From assembly GCF_004785665.1 (NCBI RefSeq), contig NZ_SRPJ01000002.1:124001-188000 (forward strand): 64,000 nt of DNA, given 5' to 3'. Source of the stretch: Staphylococcus pragensis. Its GTDB lineage: Bacteria; Bacillota; Bacilli; Staphylococcales; Staphylococcaceae. The translations under genes and the position numbers were made by a program. The notes under the pieces are model-generated. The model ran no database searches, was not told where the DNA came from, and was given only the letters and a program-made list of their open reading frames with translations. Positions 1 to 8,383 of the stretch are shown here, piece after piece; positions within the stretch are counted from its first letter, which is position 1; every line of letters begins with the position of its first letter.

Positions 1-354
1 GAAAGAACCGCCATAAAGGTTTGAAGAGGCAACGATCTCTGAGCCAGTTTCAACAATGTTGAGTAAGGCGAGGGTGATGGCTGCTTGACCAGAAGATGTA
101 GCGAGCGCACCTACGCCACCTTCTAATTGAGTGACGCGTTCTTCGAAGACATTTTGCGTAGGGTTCATAATTCGTGTATAGATATTTCCAGGTTGGGCAA
201 GGGAGAATAAATCTTGAGCATGTTGAGTATTATCAAAAACATAACTTGATGTTTGATAAATCGGTACTGCACGTGATTTAGAGAATTCATCGATGACTTG
301 ACCTGCATGAATCGTTTGAGTTTCAAATTTCCAATTTGGGCGTTGTTCTGACAT
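1..354 (-). CDS. O-acetylhomoserine sulfhydrylase (Cys/Met metabolism PLP enzyme), 3' part outside window
   Basis: The first 118 codons read MSEQRPNWKFETQTIHAG, then a segment with VPIYQTSSYVF, ending in LATSSGQAAITLALLN and SNLYGGS. This is the N-terminal part of the Cys/Met metabolism PLP-dependent family, closest in character to O-acetylhomoserine aminocarboxypropyltransferase (MetY type). That enzyme makes homocysteine from O-acetylhomoserine and sulfide in the cytoplasm. The start is the ATG at 354-352, preceded on the minus strand by a GAGG-type ribosome binding site. The PLP lysine lies beyond the window edge, so cystathionine synthase or lyase cannot be excluded. Confidence 0.8.
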   Translation of the reverse strand, partial: MSEQRPNWKFETQTIHAGQVIDEFSKSRAVPIYQTSSYVFDNTQHAQDLFSLAQPGNIYTRIMNPTQNVFEERVTQLEGGVGALATSSGQAAITLALLNIVETGSEIVASSNLYGGSF

Positions 355-468
355 GGTGAGGACCTCTAATAAATTGAATTTTCAGATAATTATATTTGTA
401 TATATTATACAGAAGTTGGAGGATAAATCAAACTGATTTACTCGGGATTGAAAAATTAATATAAATTA

Positions 469-627
469 AGAGGCTAGACAAGAAAGCTAATCTTTTCGGA
501 AACTAATTAACGGCTTCCCAAAAGCAGGATTTTCGGCAGAGACCGTCACGACTCGAAAAAATTTGAGAAACAATTTTGCTCATCGTTCGGTTCTGCTCAA
601 ATCCTAAACGCTTTTGTCCAGACCTCT
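469..627. repeat. intergenic foldback repeat with imperfect terminal inverted repeats
   Basis: The ends read AGAGGCTAGACAAGAAAGC on the left and, as reverse complement of the right end, AGAGGTCTGGACAAAAGC. They are imperfect terminal inverted repeats of about 18 bp around a non-coding core of about 120 bp. The element lies between the sulfhydrylase start and the glutamate-synthase-like gene stop, where its hairpin may also end transcription of the latter. It resembles the small interspersed intergenic repeats known in staphylococci. Copy number elsewhere is unknown. Confidence 0.5.
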
Positions 628-632
628 GTGCT

Positions 633-2213
633 TTAACTGATTAATTTTAATTTATAATTTGCGATATCTTGAAGCGTACCATCGCCTCGTTTAATGACGA
701 TATGGTCTTTTGTAATTTCGTTTGGACTTTTAACGCCAACAGCAGCTGCGATATTGAATAAACCTTCATGTAAACTTGTTACATAATTAGTCACGCGATA
801 TTGCTTTTCATCAATAATTAATGCTTTTTCTTTTTTAGGATCCGTTGTTGCCACGCCAACTGGACACGTATTTAAATGACATTGTTGACTCATAATACAG
901 CCAACACTTATCATCATACCGCGTGCGACGTTAACTAAGTCAGCACCTAAGCCTAAAGCAATAGCAATTTTATCTGGCGTAATTAATTTACCTGATGCGA
1001 AAATTTTTGTTTTATCACGCACGTTATAGCGTTCCAACATTCCAGAAACGATAGGTAAAGCCGTAAACAAAGGTAAACCTACGCCATCTTGAAGTTCTTG
1101 GAAAGTAGCCCCTGTACCACCTTCGCCACCATCGATAGTGATAAAGCTCGGATAAATATCTAGTTTCACCATAGTTTGTACTAACTTTTCAATTTCATCT
1201 ACTTTGCTAACTACAATTTTAAAGCCGACTGGTTTTTGACTAATCCCACGAATTTTATCAACAAATTTAAATAACTCTTCGGGTGAATTAATAAAATTGA
1301 AGCGGTTAGGTGAGTTAATTGTTTTATGAGGTTCAACATTTCGAATCTTAGCGATTTCTTCTGTAACTTTATTACCTTCCATATGACCGCCACGTGTTTT
1401 AGCACCTTGAGCAAGTTTAAGTTCATATGCTTTAATTTCTTTGTGTTGATTTAACTCTTTGAATAAATCCTCGCTAAAGTTACCGTCTTTATCACGTACC
1501 CCGAATAATCCTGGTCCAATTTGGAAGATGATGTCGCCGCCACCTTTAAGATGGAACTCTGATAGACCACCTTCTCCTGTATTCATCCACGTTCCTGCTC
1601 GTGCTAACCCTTTTGATAAAGCAGTAATCGCATGAGAACCCAATGCACCATAACTCATTGCCGATTGACCTACAAGACGTTTGACTCTAAATGGATGCGC
1701 CAGCTCTTCCCCTAAGACAACTGCATTCTCATCAGATAAATAAAATGGATCAATTTCTTGTTTCTCACGATGTTCATCACGTGTAAATAATTTTTGATTA
1801 TCTACTTTATACAGAAATGTAGAAATCATTTGGCTATTATCTACTTGTAACTCCGTAGCTTGTAATGGGAACATTGTATTGCGTATGTAGAATCCTTCTT
1901 TATATTCTCTTAACGTCCCGAAACTTGCCATACGTGAATTATATTTCCCTGATAGTACGATGTCTGTATATTCTTGTCTTGAAAATGGCTTTCCTTCTGT
2001 ATCGTTCGCAAATAAATACTGACGTAATTCTGGGCCGATTTTTTCAGCAAAATAACGCACTCGACCTAATACTGGATAGTTACGTAATACGCTATGTTGT
2101 GTTTGTTTACGATCTTTCAATAAGAAAATGAATGCAAGTACTAGTAAGCCAATAATGATGATGAAAATCATAACATTAACTATAAATTGCATGGTAGTAA
2201 GTAATTCATTCAT
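633..2213 (-). CDS. FMN-binding glutamate synthase family protein, membrane anchored
   Basis: 526 residues. A single hydrophobic segment at about residues 8-32 anchors the protein. The rest is the FMN-binding domain of the glutamate synthase large subunit, with SAMSYGALGSHAITALSKGL, the glycine-rich TIDGGEGGTGATF and a cysteine cluster MSQQCHLNTCPVGVATTDP. That cluster corresponds to the 3Fe-4S ligands of GltB. There is no glutamine amidotransferase domain, so it is not a complete glutamate synthase. It resembles Bacillus YerD. The true substrate is unknown. The minus strand has GGGGGAAAA before the ATG at 2213. It is transcribed divergently from the CPBP genes. Confidence 0.88.
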   Translation of the reverse strand: MNELLTTMQFIVNVMIFIIIIGLLVLAFIFLLKDRKQTQHSVLRNYPVLGRVRYFAEKIGPELRQYLFANDTEGKPFSRQEYTDIVLSGKYNSRMASFGTLREYKEGFYIRNTMFPLQATELQVDNSQMISTFLYKVDNQKLFTRDEHREKQEIDPFYLSDENAVVLGEELAHPFRVKRLVGQSAMSYGALGSHAITALSKGLARAGTWMNTGEGGLSEFHLKGGGDIIFQIGPGLFGVRDKDGNFSEDLFKELNQHKEIKAYELKLAQGAKTRGGHMEGNKVTEEIAKIRNVEPHKTINSPNRFNFINSPEELFKFVDKIRGISQKPVGFKIVVSKVDEIEKLVQTMVKLDIYPSFITIDGGEGGTGATFQELQDGVGLPLFTALPIVSGMLERYNVRDKTKIFASGKLITPDKIAIALGLGADLVNVARGMMISVGCIMSQQCHLNTCPVGVATTDPKKEKALIIDEKQYRVTNYVTSLHEGLFNIAAAVGVKSPNEITKDHIVIKRGDGTLQDIANYKLKLIS

Positions 2214-2395
2214 TTATATTTTTCCCCCTTTTCCCCTTTATATCTCAATAATATAGTATTTATTATTTTTTACAATTAAACATTTAAATTTTTTATAAAT
2301 TAGTAAAAGTACAAATTTAATAAAAATCAATTGGTCTTAATGATAAGGTTATTTTAAAATAGTAAAATATGAGTGTTGTAAGTTTGAGGTGACAT

Positions 2396-3175
2396 ATGGA
2401 GAAAGAGAAAGAAGTTATTAAATATGTAGTACCTAGAAATCGATGGGGAAGTAATGAAATAGTAAAAAAAGATTTCCTACTTATTCCTATTTTTATATTT
2501 TTTCAAATATTGATGCCAATTATTATTGTGTTCGGTGTGTTAGGGGTAACGGCGATGATTACTCAAGATCCACCGCCATTATATTTTTATAACTTAACAT
2601 TGAGTATTAGTTTCGTTGTTGCGCAATTCATAGTGATTGTAGCGTTTTTTGCCTTGCATAAATTTTATATTGCGGATGTTGCACGTCGCCAATTCTATTA
2701 TGCTAAACAATATATAAGTATGATTGTGGTCACAGCCATCATTGCTTTAATCGCTTATTATGGCGTTAACATGATTGCATCGATGCTCTCATCACCTTTA
2801 GGTTATGACAAGACGCAAGCTCAAATTCGCTTGCAAGGATTATTTACCCATCCTAGTGGCATATTCTTTACATTTTTCACGATGGTCATTTTCCGACCTT
2901 TAATAGAAGAACTCATCTTTAGACATTTAATCATACATGAATTAGGTAAACGTTTAAGCTTAGGTCTTGTAGTTGCATTTAGTTTAGTTGTCGAAGTTAG
3001 CTCACATGTGTACGACTTAATATCTTGGCTAGAAATCTTACCATATATGATACTCTCACTCGGTGCTATCATTGTTTATTTAAGAAGCGGTAAGAACTTA
3101 GTAGCGTCTTTCTTGTATCATAGCTCTGTACAATTGGTCATATTTATTATTACAATGATTGAGAGGCTTTTTTAA
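2396..3175 (+). CDS. CPBP family intramembrane protease-like protein, with partly degenerate motifs
   Basis: 259 residues with several membrane segments. The first CPBP (Abi) motif is intact as EELIFRHLIIHELGKR at about residue 171. The second reads VEVSSHVYDL instead of the usual FxxxH-type motif. The third has YHSSVQLV, which keeps a histidine but lacks the usual following asparagine. CPBP proteins include Rce1-like CaaX proteases and bacteriocin immunity proteins. The start ATG follows GAGGTG at good spacing. It is 56 bp upstream of a paralog in the same direction, with which it probably forms an operon. It may be an inactive or altered-specificity duplicate. Confidence 0.8.
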   Translation: MEKEKEVIKYVVPRNRWGSNEIVKKDFLLIPIFIFFQILMPIIIVFGVLGVTAMITQDPPPLYFYNLTLSISFVVAQFIVIVAFFALHKFYIADVARRQFYYAKQYISMIVVTAIIALIAYYGVNMIASMLSSPLGYDKTQAQIRLQGLFTHPSGIFFTFFTMVIFRPLIEELIFRHLIIHELGKRLSLGLVVAFSLVVEVSSHVYDLISWLEILPYMILSLGAIIVYLRSGKNLVASFLYHSSVQLVIFIITMIERLF

Positions 3176-3231
3176 TTTTTGAAAAGTAATATCGCTTACT
3201 TTTCCAAGAATCAGAAGATAAGGAGAGACAG

Positions 3232-4038
3232 ATGACTTCGAAATATAATGATTCGCAACAAACAAATGAACGACCACCATTGAGGAATGAATTTGCTTCT
3301 AAACGTGTAGTGAAAAGAGATTTCTGGCTTATCCCTGCCTATTTAGGATTTAATATGCTGTTTCCTACTATATTAGTATTGATTACTATGATAGGCGTGG
3401 CTCTAGTGGCAGGACATATGACTGAAAATGAATTTGAACGCAATTCTATGGCTTGGGGACAAATTTTCACTTTAATTGGTCAATGCCTAATATTATTGTT
3501 GTTCTATTTAATGCATTATAAAACGCTTATTCCCTTAGCTATTCAACGTTTTAAAGATTTAAAGAAACACATTGTACTAATTATTGTCGTATTAGTAGCA
3601 ATGTATTTATTACAAGGCGTTTATGGCTTTTTTATAGAATTATTACCTGTGAAATATCAATTCGATGATACAGCTAACAATAAAGCCATTGAACAATTAT
3701 TTACAGTTAAGTGGTTATGGCCAATTCTATTTTTAGATATCGTCATCATTACGCCAATTGTAGAAGAACTATTATTTAGACATCTTATCATTCATGAATT
3801 AGGTAAGAAATTAACGTATGGCGCAATGTATGTTATTTCTATTTTAATTTTTGCTGGGTTACACGTACTTGGTGCGACATCACCCTTTGAAATAGGACCC
3901 TATTTAATTATGGCTACTGGCTTCGTGGTTGCTTATCATCTTAGTGGTCGAAATTTAGCGACAACTATAACGTTACATATGATCAATAATTGTGTATCCT
4001 TTATAGCAATTATTGTTCCTATTATTGCAGGTAAATAA
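3232..4038 (+). CDS. CPBP family intramembrane metalloprotease
   Basis: 268 residues and about 6-7 membrane segments. All three CPBP motifs are present: EELLFRHLIIHELGKK at about residues 178-193, FAGLHVLG, and HMINNCVSF near the C-terminus. These form the glutamate and histidine site of the family. The protein aligns along its length with the preceding gene, including the N-terminal VVKRDFWLIP region, so the pair is a tandem duplication. AAGGAGAGACAG precedes the ATG, and a hairpin terminator follows. Substrate is unknown. Staphylococcal relatives affect surface protein display and bacteriocin resistance. Confidence 0.87.
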   Translation: MTSKYNDSQQTNERPPLRNEFASKRVVKRDFWLIPAYLGFNMLFPTILVLITMIGVALVAGHMTENEFERNSMAWGQIFTLIGQCLILLLFYLMHYKTLIPLAIQRFKDLKKHIVLIIVVLVAMYLLQGVYGFFIELLPVKYQFDDTANNKAIEQLFTVKWLWPILFLDIVIITPIVEELLFRHLIIHELGKKLTYGAMYVISILIFAGLHVLGATSPFEIGPYLIMATGFVVAYHLSGRNLATTITLHMINNCVSFIAIIVPIIAGK

Positions 4039-4050
4039 TAGGGTATAAAG

Positions 4051-4104
4051 AAGTAAGACGTGATTCAGACGTTAGTGTACTGAAATTGAACGTCTTACTT
4101 TTTT
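4051..4104 (+). terminator. rho-independent terminator after CPBP pair
   Basis: AAGTAAGACGT pairs with ACGTCTTACTT across a loop of about 27 nt and is followed by TTTTTT. Confidence 0.8.
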
Positions 4105-4212
4105 GTTTTATAAATAAGATTTTCAATAAATAATTAAATTAATTTTTGCAAAAAATTAAATTTAAATACTTGATAAATAGTAGTAGGATAGGAATAAGGA
4201 GGTTAGAACTCG

Positions 4213-4875
4213 ATGTTATTAGAAATTAAAAATCTAAGTTATAAAGCATCTCGCCGTACAATTTTAAATAATATTAACTTCCAAGTTGATAAAGGCGAAA
4301 CGATTGCTATAGTAGGCCCTTCAGGTAGTGGTAAAAGTACGTTTTTAAAACAAATCAACAATTTAATTAGCCCTACGAAAGGGGAACTTTATTTTAAAGG
4401 AAAGCCGTATAGCGATTATCAGCCAGAAACACTGCGTTCTCAAATTAGTTACCTTATGCAACAAAGTGAGCTATTTGGAGAAACCATTGAAGACAACATG
4501 GCATTTCCAGCAATGGCCCATAACGACACATTTGATAAAGAAAAAGCTAAAAAATTATTAGAAATGGTGAATTTAGGGGACTATTCTTTAAATTCAAAAA
4601 TTGAACACTTATCAGGTGGGGAACGTCAAAGAATTACAATTGCACGTCAATTGATGTATAAACCTGAAATATTGTTACTTGATGAATCTACAAGTGCCTT
4701 AGATACAAAAAATAAAGAAAAAATTGAAAAAATGATTTTTCAACTAGCAGATGAAGGTGTCGCTATTTTATGGATTACACATAGTGATGATCAAAGTATG
4801 CGTCATTTTCAAAAAAGAATTACCATTACTGATGGTGAAATAACGAAAGAGGAGGACTTACAACATAATGAGTAA
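4213..4875 (+). CDS. fetA: ABC transporter ATP-binding protein, FetA type
   Basis: 220-residue ABC ATPase. Walker A is GPSGSGKST at residues 35-43, the signature is LSGGERQR at about 133, and Walker B is ILLLDEST, followed by the H-loop ITHSDD. AAGGAGG precedes the start by about 9 bases. It overlaps the downstream permease by 8 bp, so the two are translationally coupled. The partner is a UPF0014/FetB-type permease, which identifies the pair as the FetAB class. In E. coli that transporter exports iron and protects against oxidative stress. The metal specificity here is inferred from family only. Confidence 0.85.
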   Translation: MLLEIKNLSYKASRRTILNNINFQVDKGETIAIVGPSGSGKSTFLKQINNLISPTKGELYFKGKPYSDYQPETLRSQISYLMQQSELFGETIEDNMAFPAMAHNDTFDKEKAKKLLEMVNLGDYSLNSKIEHLSGGERQRITIARQLMYKPEILLLDESTSALDTKNKEKIEKMIFQLADEGVAILWITHSDDQSMRHFQKRITITDGEITKEEDLQHNE

Positions 4876-5656
4876 TACAGCCCTCTGTTTAACTGCCTTA
4901 CTTTTATTAATCCCAATTATTATTTCCTACAAAGAAGGCTTACATATTATTAAAGATTTGGTAATTGCTTCTCTTCGTGCAGTTATCCAATTATTGATTT
5001 TAGGATTTGTGCTTAATTATATCTTCAAAATTGATGAAGCATGGATATTAATATTAGCGGTATTAATTATTATTATTAATGCCTCTTGGAATACGATTAA
5101 CCGTGCGTCACCAGTAATGCACCATGTATTTATTATTTCCTTTGTAGCAATTTTTATAGGGACAGCGTTACCTTTAGCTGCCACAGTCTTAGCTGGAGCG
5201 ATTGATTTCAAAGCAAATGAAGTCATTCCAATTGGTGGTATGTTAGCAAATAATGGTTTAATTGCGATTAACTTAGCATATCAGAATTTAGATCGCGCCT
5301 TTGTCAAAGATATTGGTGATATTGAATCGAAATTAACACTCGCCGCTTCACCTAAGTTAGCTTCTAAGGATGCGATTAGAGAAAGTATCCGTATGGCGAT
5401 TGTCCCAACGATTGATTCAGTGAAGACATACGGTTTAGTCTCTATTCCAGGTATGATGACTGGGTTAATTATCGGTGGTGTGCCGCCTTTACAAGCGATT
5501 AAATTCCAACTATTAGTCGTATTCATTCATACTACCGCAACTATTATGTCTGCCTTAATTGCAACATATCTAAGCTATAATCAATTCTTCAATGCCCGTC
5601 ATCAACTCATAGCACGTAATAACGATATCCAAGAAGATGATGAAGACGATAAATAA
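4868..5656 (+). CDS. fetB: FetB-type ABC transporter permease (UPF0014)
   Basis: 262 residues with about seven hydrophobic segments and the conserved family stretches IINASWNTINRASPV, GGMLANNG and SIPGMMTGLIIGG. The C-terminus is acidic (NNDIQEDDEDDK) and cytoplasmic. It overlaps the ATPase gene by 8 bp and ends at a strong bidirectional terminator, so it is the last gene of a two-gene operon. The family role is metal (iron) export across the cytoplasmic membrane. The substrate has not been shown for this organism. Confidence 0.85.
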   Translation: MSNTALCLTALLLLIPIIISYKEGLHIIKDLVIASLRAVIQLLILGFVLNYIFKIDEAWILILAVLIIIINASWNTINRASPVMHHVFIISFVAIFIGTALPLAATVLAGAIDFKANEVIPIGGMLANNGLIAINLAYQNLDRAFVKDIGDIESKLTLAASPKLASKDAIRESIRMAIVPTIDSVKTYGLVSIPGMMTGLIIGGVPPLQAIKFQLLVVFIHTTATIMSALIATYLSYNQFFNARHQLIARNNDIQEDDEDDK

Positions 5657-5670
5657 TTTTTTGAAAATAA

Positions 5671-5720
5671 AAAGTCAGTTTCCGTTTGATAATTTGAGCG
5701 GAAACTGACTTTTTGTTTTT
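5671..5720. terminator. bidirectional terminator between fetB and histidine kinase
   Basis: AAAGTCAGTTTCCG pairs with CGGAAACTGACTTT, with A-rich sequence on the left and TTTTTGTTTTTT on the right. It can serve both convergent operons. Confidence 0.88.
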
Positions 5721-5727
5721 TACACGA

Positions 5728-7212
5728 TTAAGATTTATCGACAAGAGAGATGTGGAAATGTACGCCAATAGTAGTCGGCAACACCTCAATACTTCCATCA
5801 TGAAAGTAAATGGCATCTTGGATAATGGACAATCCCATGCCATGATGAGCGCTATCTTTTTTAGAAGTATAAGATTGCTTAATCAAATCATCTATATTTG
5901 TTTGAGGCAAACCTTGTCCATCATCGATATAGTCGATATTTAATATATTACTTTCTCTAGTAAAGCGGATTGTTATACTTGGGTGTTTATCATTATGTTC
6001 AATACTGTTATTAATTAAATTAATGAGTAAGCGTTCAAAATATAATTTATTACCGTAAAACTGTGACTCGTTATCTAAATTAAATGATAAAGCTAGCTGT
6101 TGATACCCTATGATAGAGGCGATGCGTTCCACCGTTGATTTTATAGGGAAGTTCTCTTTATCTTGTTTCATTTGTTGCGTTTCTAAATCAAACGTTTGAT
6201 TCAAACTATCGATTAAGTCACTCATGAAATTAGCTTTTTCAGAAATAAGTTGAACATAAGGCTGTGATGCTTCATCAGTTTGAATTAATTTCGAATAGCC
6301 ATAAATCGTTGTGAGAGGCGATTTCAAATCATGAGAAATTTGGCTAATCCATTTCGTTTTATAGTAATTAATCTGATTATGATAAAACTTATCTGATAAC
6401 ATTTGTTGAGTTAATAGACTTAACGAGTGCTCTAATTCCGGATACGTTTTACGTTTTGATTTTTTTCTCATACGCTTTCGTTTACGTTTAGATGTAGGTT
6501 GATATAATTTACCTTCAGATAAATTACCAATCCAATCAATGTAATAAGCCAAAGGTTTGGTTAAACGCTTCGAAATTAAGAAAGCTGTAATAGAGACAAA
6601 GAAAATATTAATAACAAAGAAAGTAATTAAAATCTTGAAAAAAGCTTTGTTCATATCGTGACCAGGCGTCCCTAAATCCTTTGAAGCGTCATATTCCCTA
6701 TAGTTCAAATTTTTAGAGAAAGTTAAGGTGTGATTTGAAATATTATAATCATATTTATTATAATCTTGTGTTGCAATGCTCTCTAAAAGTTGAGGAGTAC
6801 TAATGTGATTTGAATTTTTTATTTTATCGTTATTATCATGATGTTTATAAATATAGACTAGATAATTTTGACCATTACTAGTTCTAATAGAATTTGCAGT
6901 ACGTATATCAGAAAGAATATAGGGCTTTATACTATGCCCTTTAAGAGATTTAGGATAAGTAATTTCACCTTGTTTATTTGTGAAATATAAATCAGCGTGA
7001 TCTTGTTTAGCTAAGTTTTTTATTTTCTCATTTGGTTGATTGGTAATATCAAACATATCTAAATAATCTGTGTCTAGTTCATTCATGCTACCGCTAAAAT
7101 TAAATACGATATTTAAAAATAATGAAGTTACAAAGACCATTGAAAAAATAAAGTTAATAATTAAAAAGATACTAATATATTTTAAAAATTTTAAAGTAAA
7201 ACGTTTATTCAT
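5728..7212 (-). CDS. sensor histidine kinase, uncharacterised two-component system
   Basis: 494 residues. An N-terminal membrane segment (about 10-35) and a second (about 190-215) bracket an extracellular sensor of about 150 residues. A HAMP-like linker (SKRLTKPLAYYIDWIGNLSE) follows. The phosphoacceptor is His294 in SQISHDLKSPLTTIYGYSKL. The N box is LINLINNSIEHND, and the G boxes are DDGQGLP and GMGLSII. A very basic stretch, KRKRKRMRKKSKRK, sits at about residues 239-254. The start is the ATG at 7212, not an upstream in-frame codon at 7245, because it overlaps the regulator stop by 8 bp. I do not recognise it as one of the well-known staphylococcal kinases. Confidence 0.88.
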   Translation of the reverse strand: MNKRFTLKFLKYISIFLIINFIFSMVFVTSLFLNIVFNFSGSMNELDTDYLDMFDITNQPNEKIKNLAKQDHADLYFTNKQGEITYPKSLKGHSIKPYILSDIRTANSIRTSNGQNYLVYIYKHHDNNDKIKNSNHISTPQLLESIATQDYNKYDYNISNHTLTFSKNLNYREYDASKDLGTPGHDMNKAFFKILITFFVINIFFVSITAFLISKRLTKPLAYYIDWIGNLSEGKLYQPTSKRKRKRMRKKSKRKTYPELEHSLSLLTQQMLSDKFYHNQINYYKTKWISQISHDLKSPLTTIYGYSKLIQTDEASQPYVQLISEKANFMSDLIDSLNQTFDLETQQMKQDKENFPIKSTVERIASIIGYQQLALSFNLDNESQFYGNKLYFERLLINLINNSIEHNDKHPSITIRFTRESNILNIDYIDDGQGLPQTNIDDLIKQSYTSKKDSAHHGMGLSIIQDAIYFHDGSIEVLPTTIGVHFHISLVDKS

Positions 7213-7882
7213 GATAATCTTCCTTAAACATATAGCCTTTGCCACGTACTGTTTTAATCATTTTAGGTTCATTAGGACAAGCTTCAATTTTCTTGCGTAA
7301 TGTACGTATGTGAACCATTAATGTATTATCATCAACGCCTGTATCGTAACCCCAAACTTTAGTGTAAAGTTGATCTTTAGTAAGCACTTGGTTTTTATTA
7401 TTAATGAGATACGTTAATAACTGGTACTCTCGATTAGTTAAATTAACTATTTCATTATTTACATATACTTCCATACTATCGAAGTTAATTTTTAAATTTT
7501 GATATGTATAAATAGGACTAGACTTCTTATTTAAATGAAGAGCCACTCTATAATAAAGTTCCATTGGATCAAATGGCTTTTTAATATAATCCACCGCACC
7601 ATTTTCAAAGCCTTTATAAACATCGATATGAGTCGTTTTCGCTGTAACAACGATTACCGCAGTTTTAGATAAATCTATATATTTTAACAGCTGATATCCA
7701 TCTTCTGATTTTAAATTTAAGTCTAGAAGAATTACATGATAATGCTTATTCAGTAATTCATTTTTAGCTTCATCAATATTAAATACAGACTGCACTGTAT
7801 CAATACCTTTAGTAGTTAATGACAATTTCATTAGTTCATTAATATCTTTATCGTCTTCAATAATAAGCACATTCTCATTCAT
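7205..7882 (-). CDS. OmpR/PhoB-family response regulator
   Basis: 225 residues. The receiver domain has acidic residues in IIEDD, phosphoacceptor Asp54 in ILLDLNLKS, and Lys in the VKKPFDPMEL-like switch region (YIKKPFDP). The C-terminal winged helix reads NREYQLLTYLINN through VWGYDTGVDDNTLMVHIRTL, so it is a DNA-binding OmpR-type regulator. The ATG at 7882 is chosen because GAGGTG lies 6 bases upstream. The longer frame would begin at a GTG inside that ribosome binding site. It is co-transcribed with the kinase and divergent from a small membrane protein gene whose upstream region holds phased direct repeats. Confidence 0.9.
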   Translation of the reverse strand: MNENVLIIEDDKDINELMKLSLTTKGIDTVQSVFNIDEAKNELLNKHYHVILLDLNLKSEDGYQLLKYIDLSKTAVIVVTAKTTHIDVYKGFENGAVDYIKKPFDPMELYYRVALHLNKKSSPIYTYQNLKINFDSMEVYVNNEIVNLTNREYQLLTYLINNKNQVLTKDQLYTKVWGYDTGVDDNTLMVHIRTLRKKIEACPNEPKMIKTVRGKGYMFKEDYHE

Positions 7883-7944
7883 TGCGAACACCTCATTATT
7901 TATCTTATAAAACTTTTTAAAATTTAACTATTGTTGCATTAATG

Positions 7945-7984
7945 ATTTAAGGAAAATTTAAGATAACTCTAAGAAGTAGTTAAG
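7945..7984. promoter_or_regulatory. four 7-bp direct repeats phased at 11 bp, probable response regulator operator
   Basis: ATTTAAG (7945), ATTTAAG (7956), CTCTAAG (7967) and AGTTAAG (7978) recur with exactly 11-bp periodicity. OmpR-family regulators bind direct repeats on one helix face with 10-11 bp spacing. The array lies between the regulator gene and the divergent small membrane protein gene. Binding is inferred. Confidence 0.6.
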
Positions 7985-8005
7985 TACAGTGGTTTAGCAT
8001 AAAGT
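7977..8005 (+). promoter_or_regulatory. candidate activator-dependent promoter of the 76-aa membrane protein gene
   Basis: A poor -35 (TAGTTA) overlaps the last direct repeat. It is 17 bp from a -10-like TAAAGT at 8000-8005. A weak -35 under a regulator array fits an activated promoter. Confidence 0.35.
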
Positions 8006-8036
8006 TAAATCAATGATGTAAAAGGGGTTTGTACTA

Positions 8037-8267
8037 ATGAAAAGATTATCTTATATTATCGGATTTCTTATTACTGTACTTGGACTATATAACATTTTGC
8101 GCTTGGTTTTTAGCTTAGTAGAAAATCATTTTAATTTAAACTTTGGAATCGATATCTTACTCCATAACAATTATGTAACTTATGGCACTATGATTGTATT
8201 AATTATATTGATGATTGCGGAAACGTTTGTGGAACAATATTTAGAGAATAGAAACGACCTATCTTAA
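8037..8267 (+). CDS. small two-TM membrane protein, function unknown
   Basis: 76 residues. There are two hydrophobic segments, about 5-27 (IIGFLITVLGLYNILRLVF) and about 48-66 (TYGTMIVLIILMIAETFVEQ). A short extracytoplasmic or cytoplasmic loop lies between them and the tail is charged. AAAAGGGG precedes the ATG, and a terminator follows directly, so the gene is monocistronic. Its position opposite an uncharacterised two-component operon, with phased repeats at its promoter, suggests it is the main target or an accessory of that system. No family is recognised. Confidence 0.72.
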   Translation: MKRLSYIIGFLITVLGLYNILRLVFSLVENHFNLNFGIDILLHNNYVTYGTMIVLIILMIAETFVEQYLENRNDLS

Positions 8268-8302
8268 ATTTTTTGTACAAAAATAAAAATGAATATTATA
8301 AT

Positions 8303-8347
8303 AAAACAGTTACTGAGCTTAAAAAATAGCGAGTAGCTGTTTTTTTT
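8303..8347 (+). terminator. terminator after small membrane protein gene
   Basis: AAACAGTTACT pairs with AGTAGCTGTTT with one bulge and is followed by a run of eight T. Confidence 0.7.
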
Positions 8348-8383
8348 ATGAAAAATTTAATAATTAGGAAAGGAGATTTCTGC

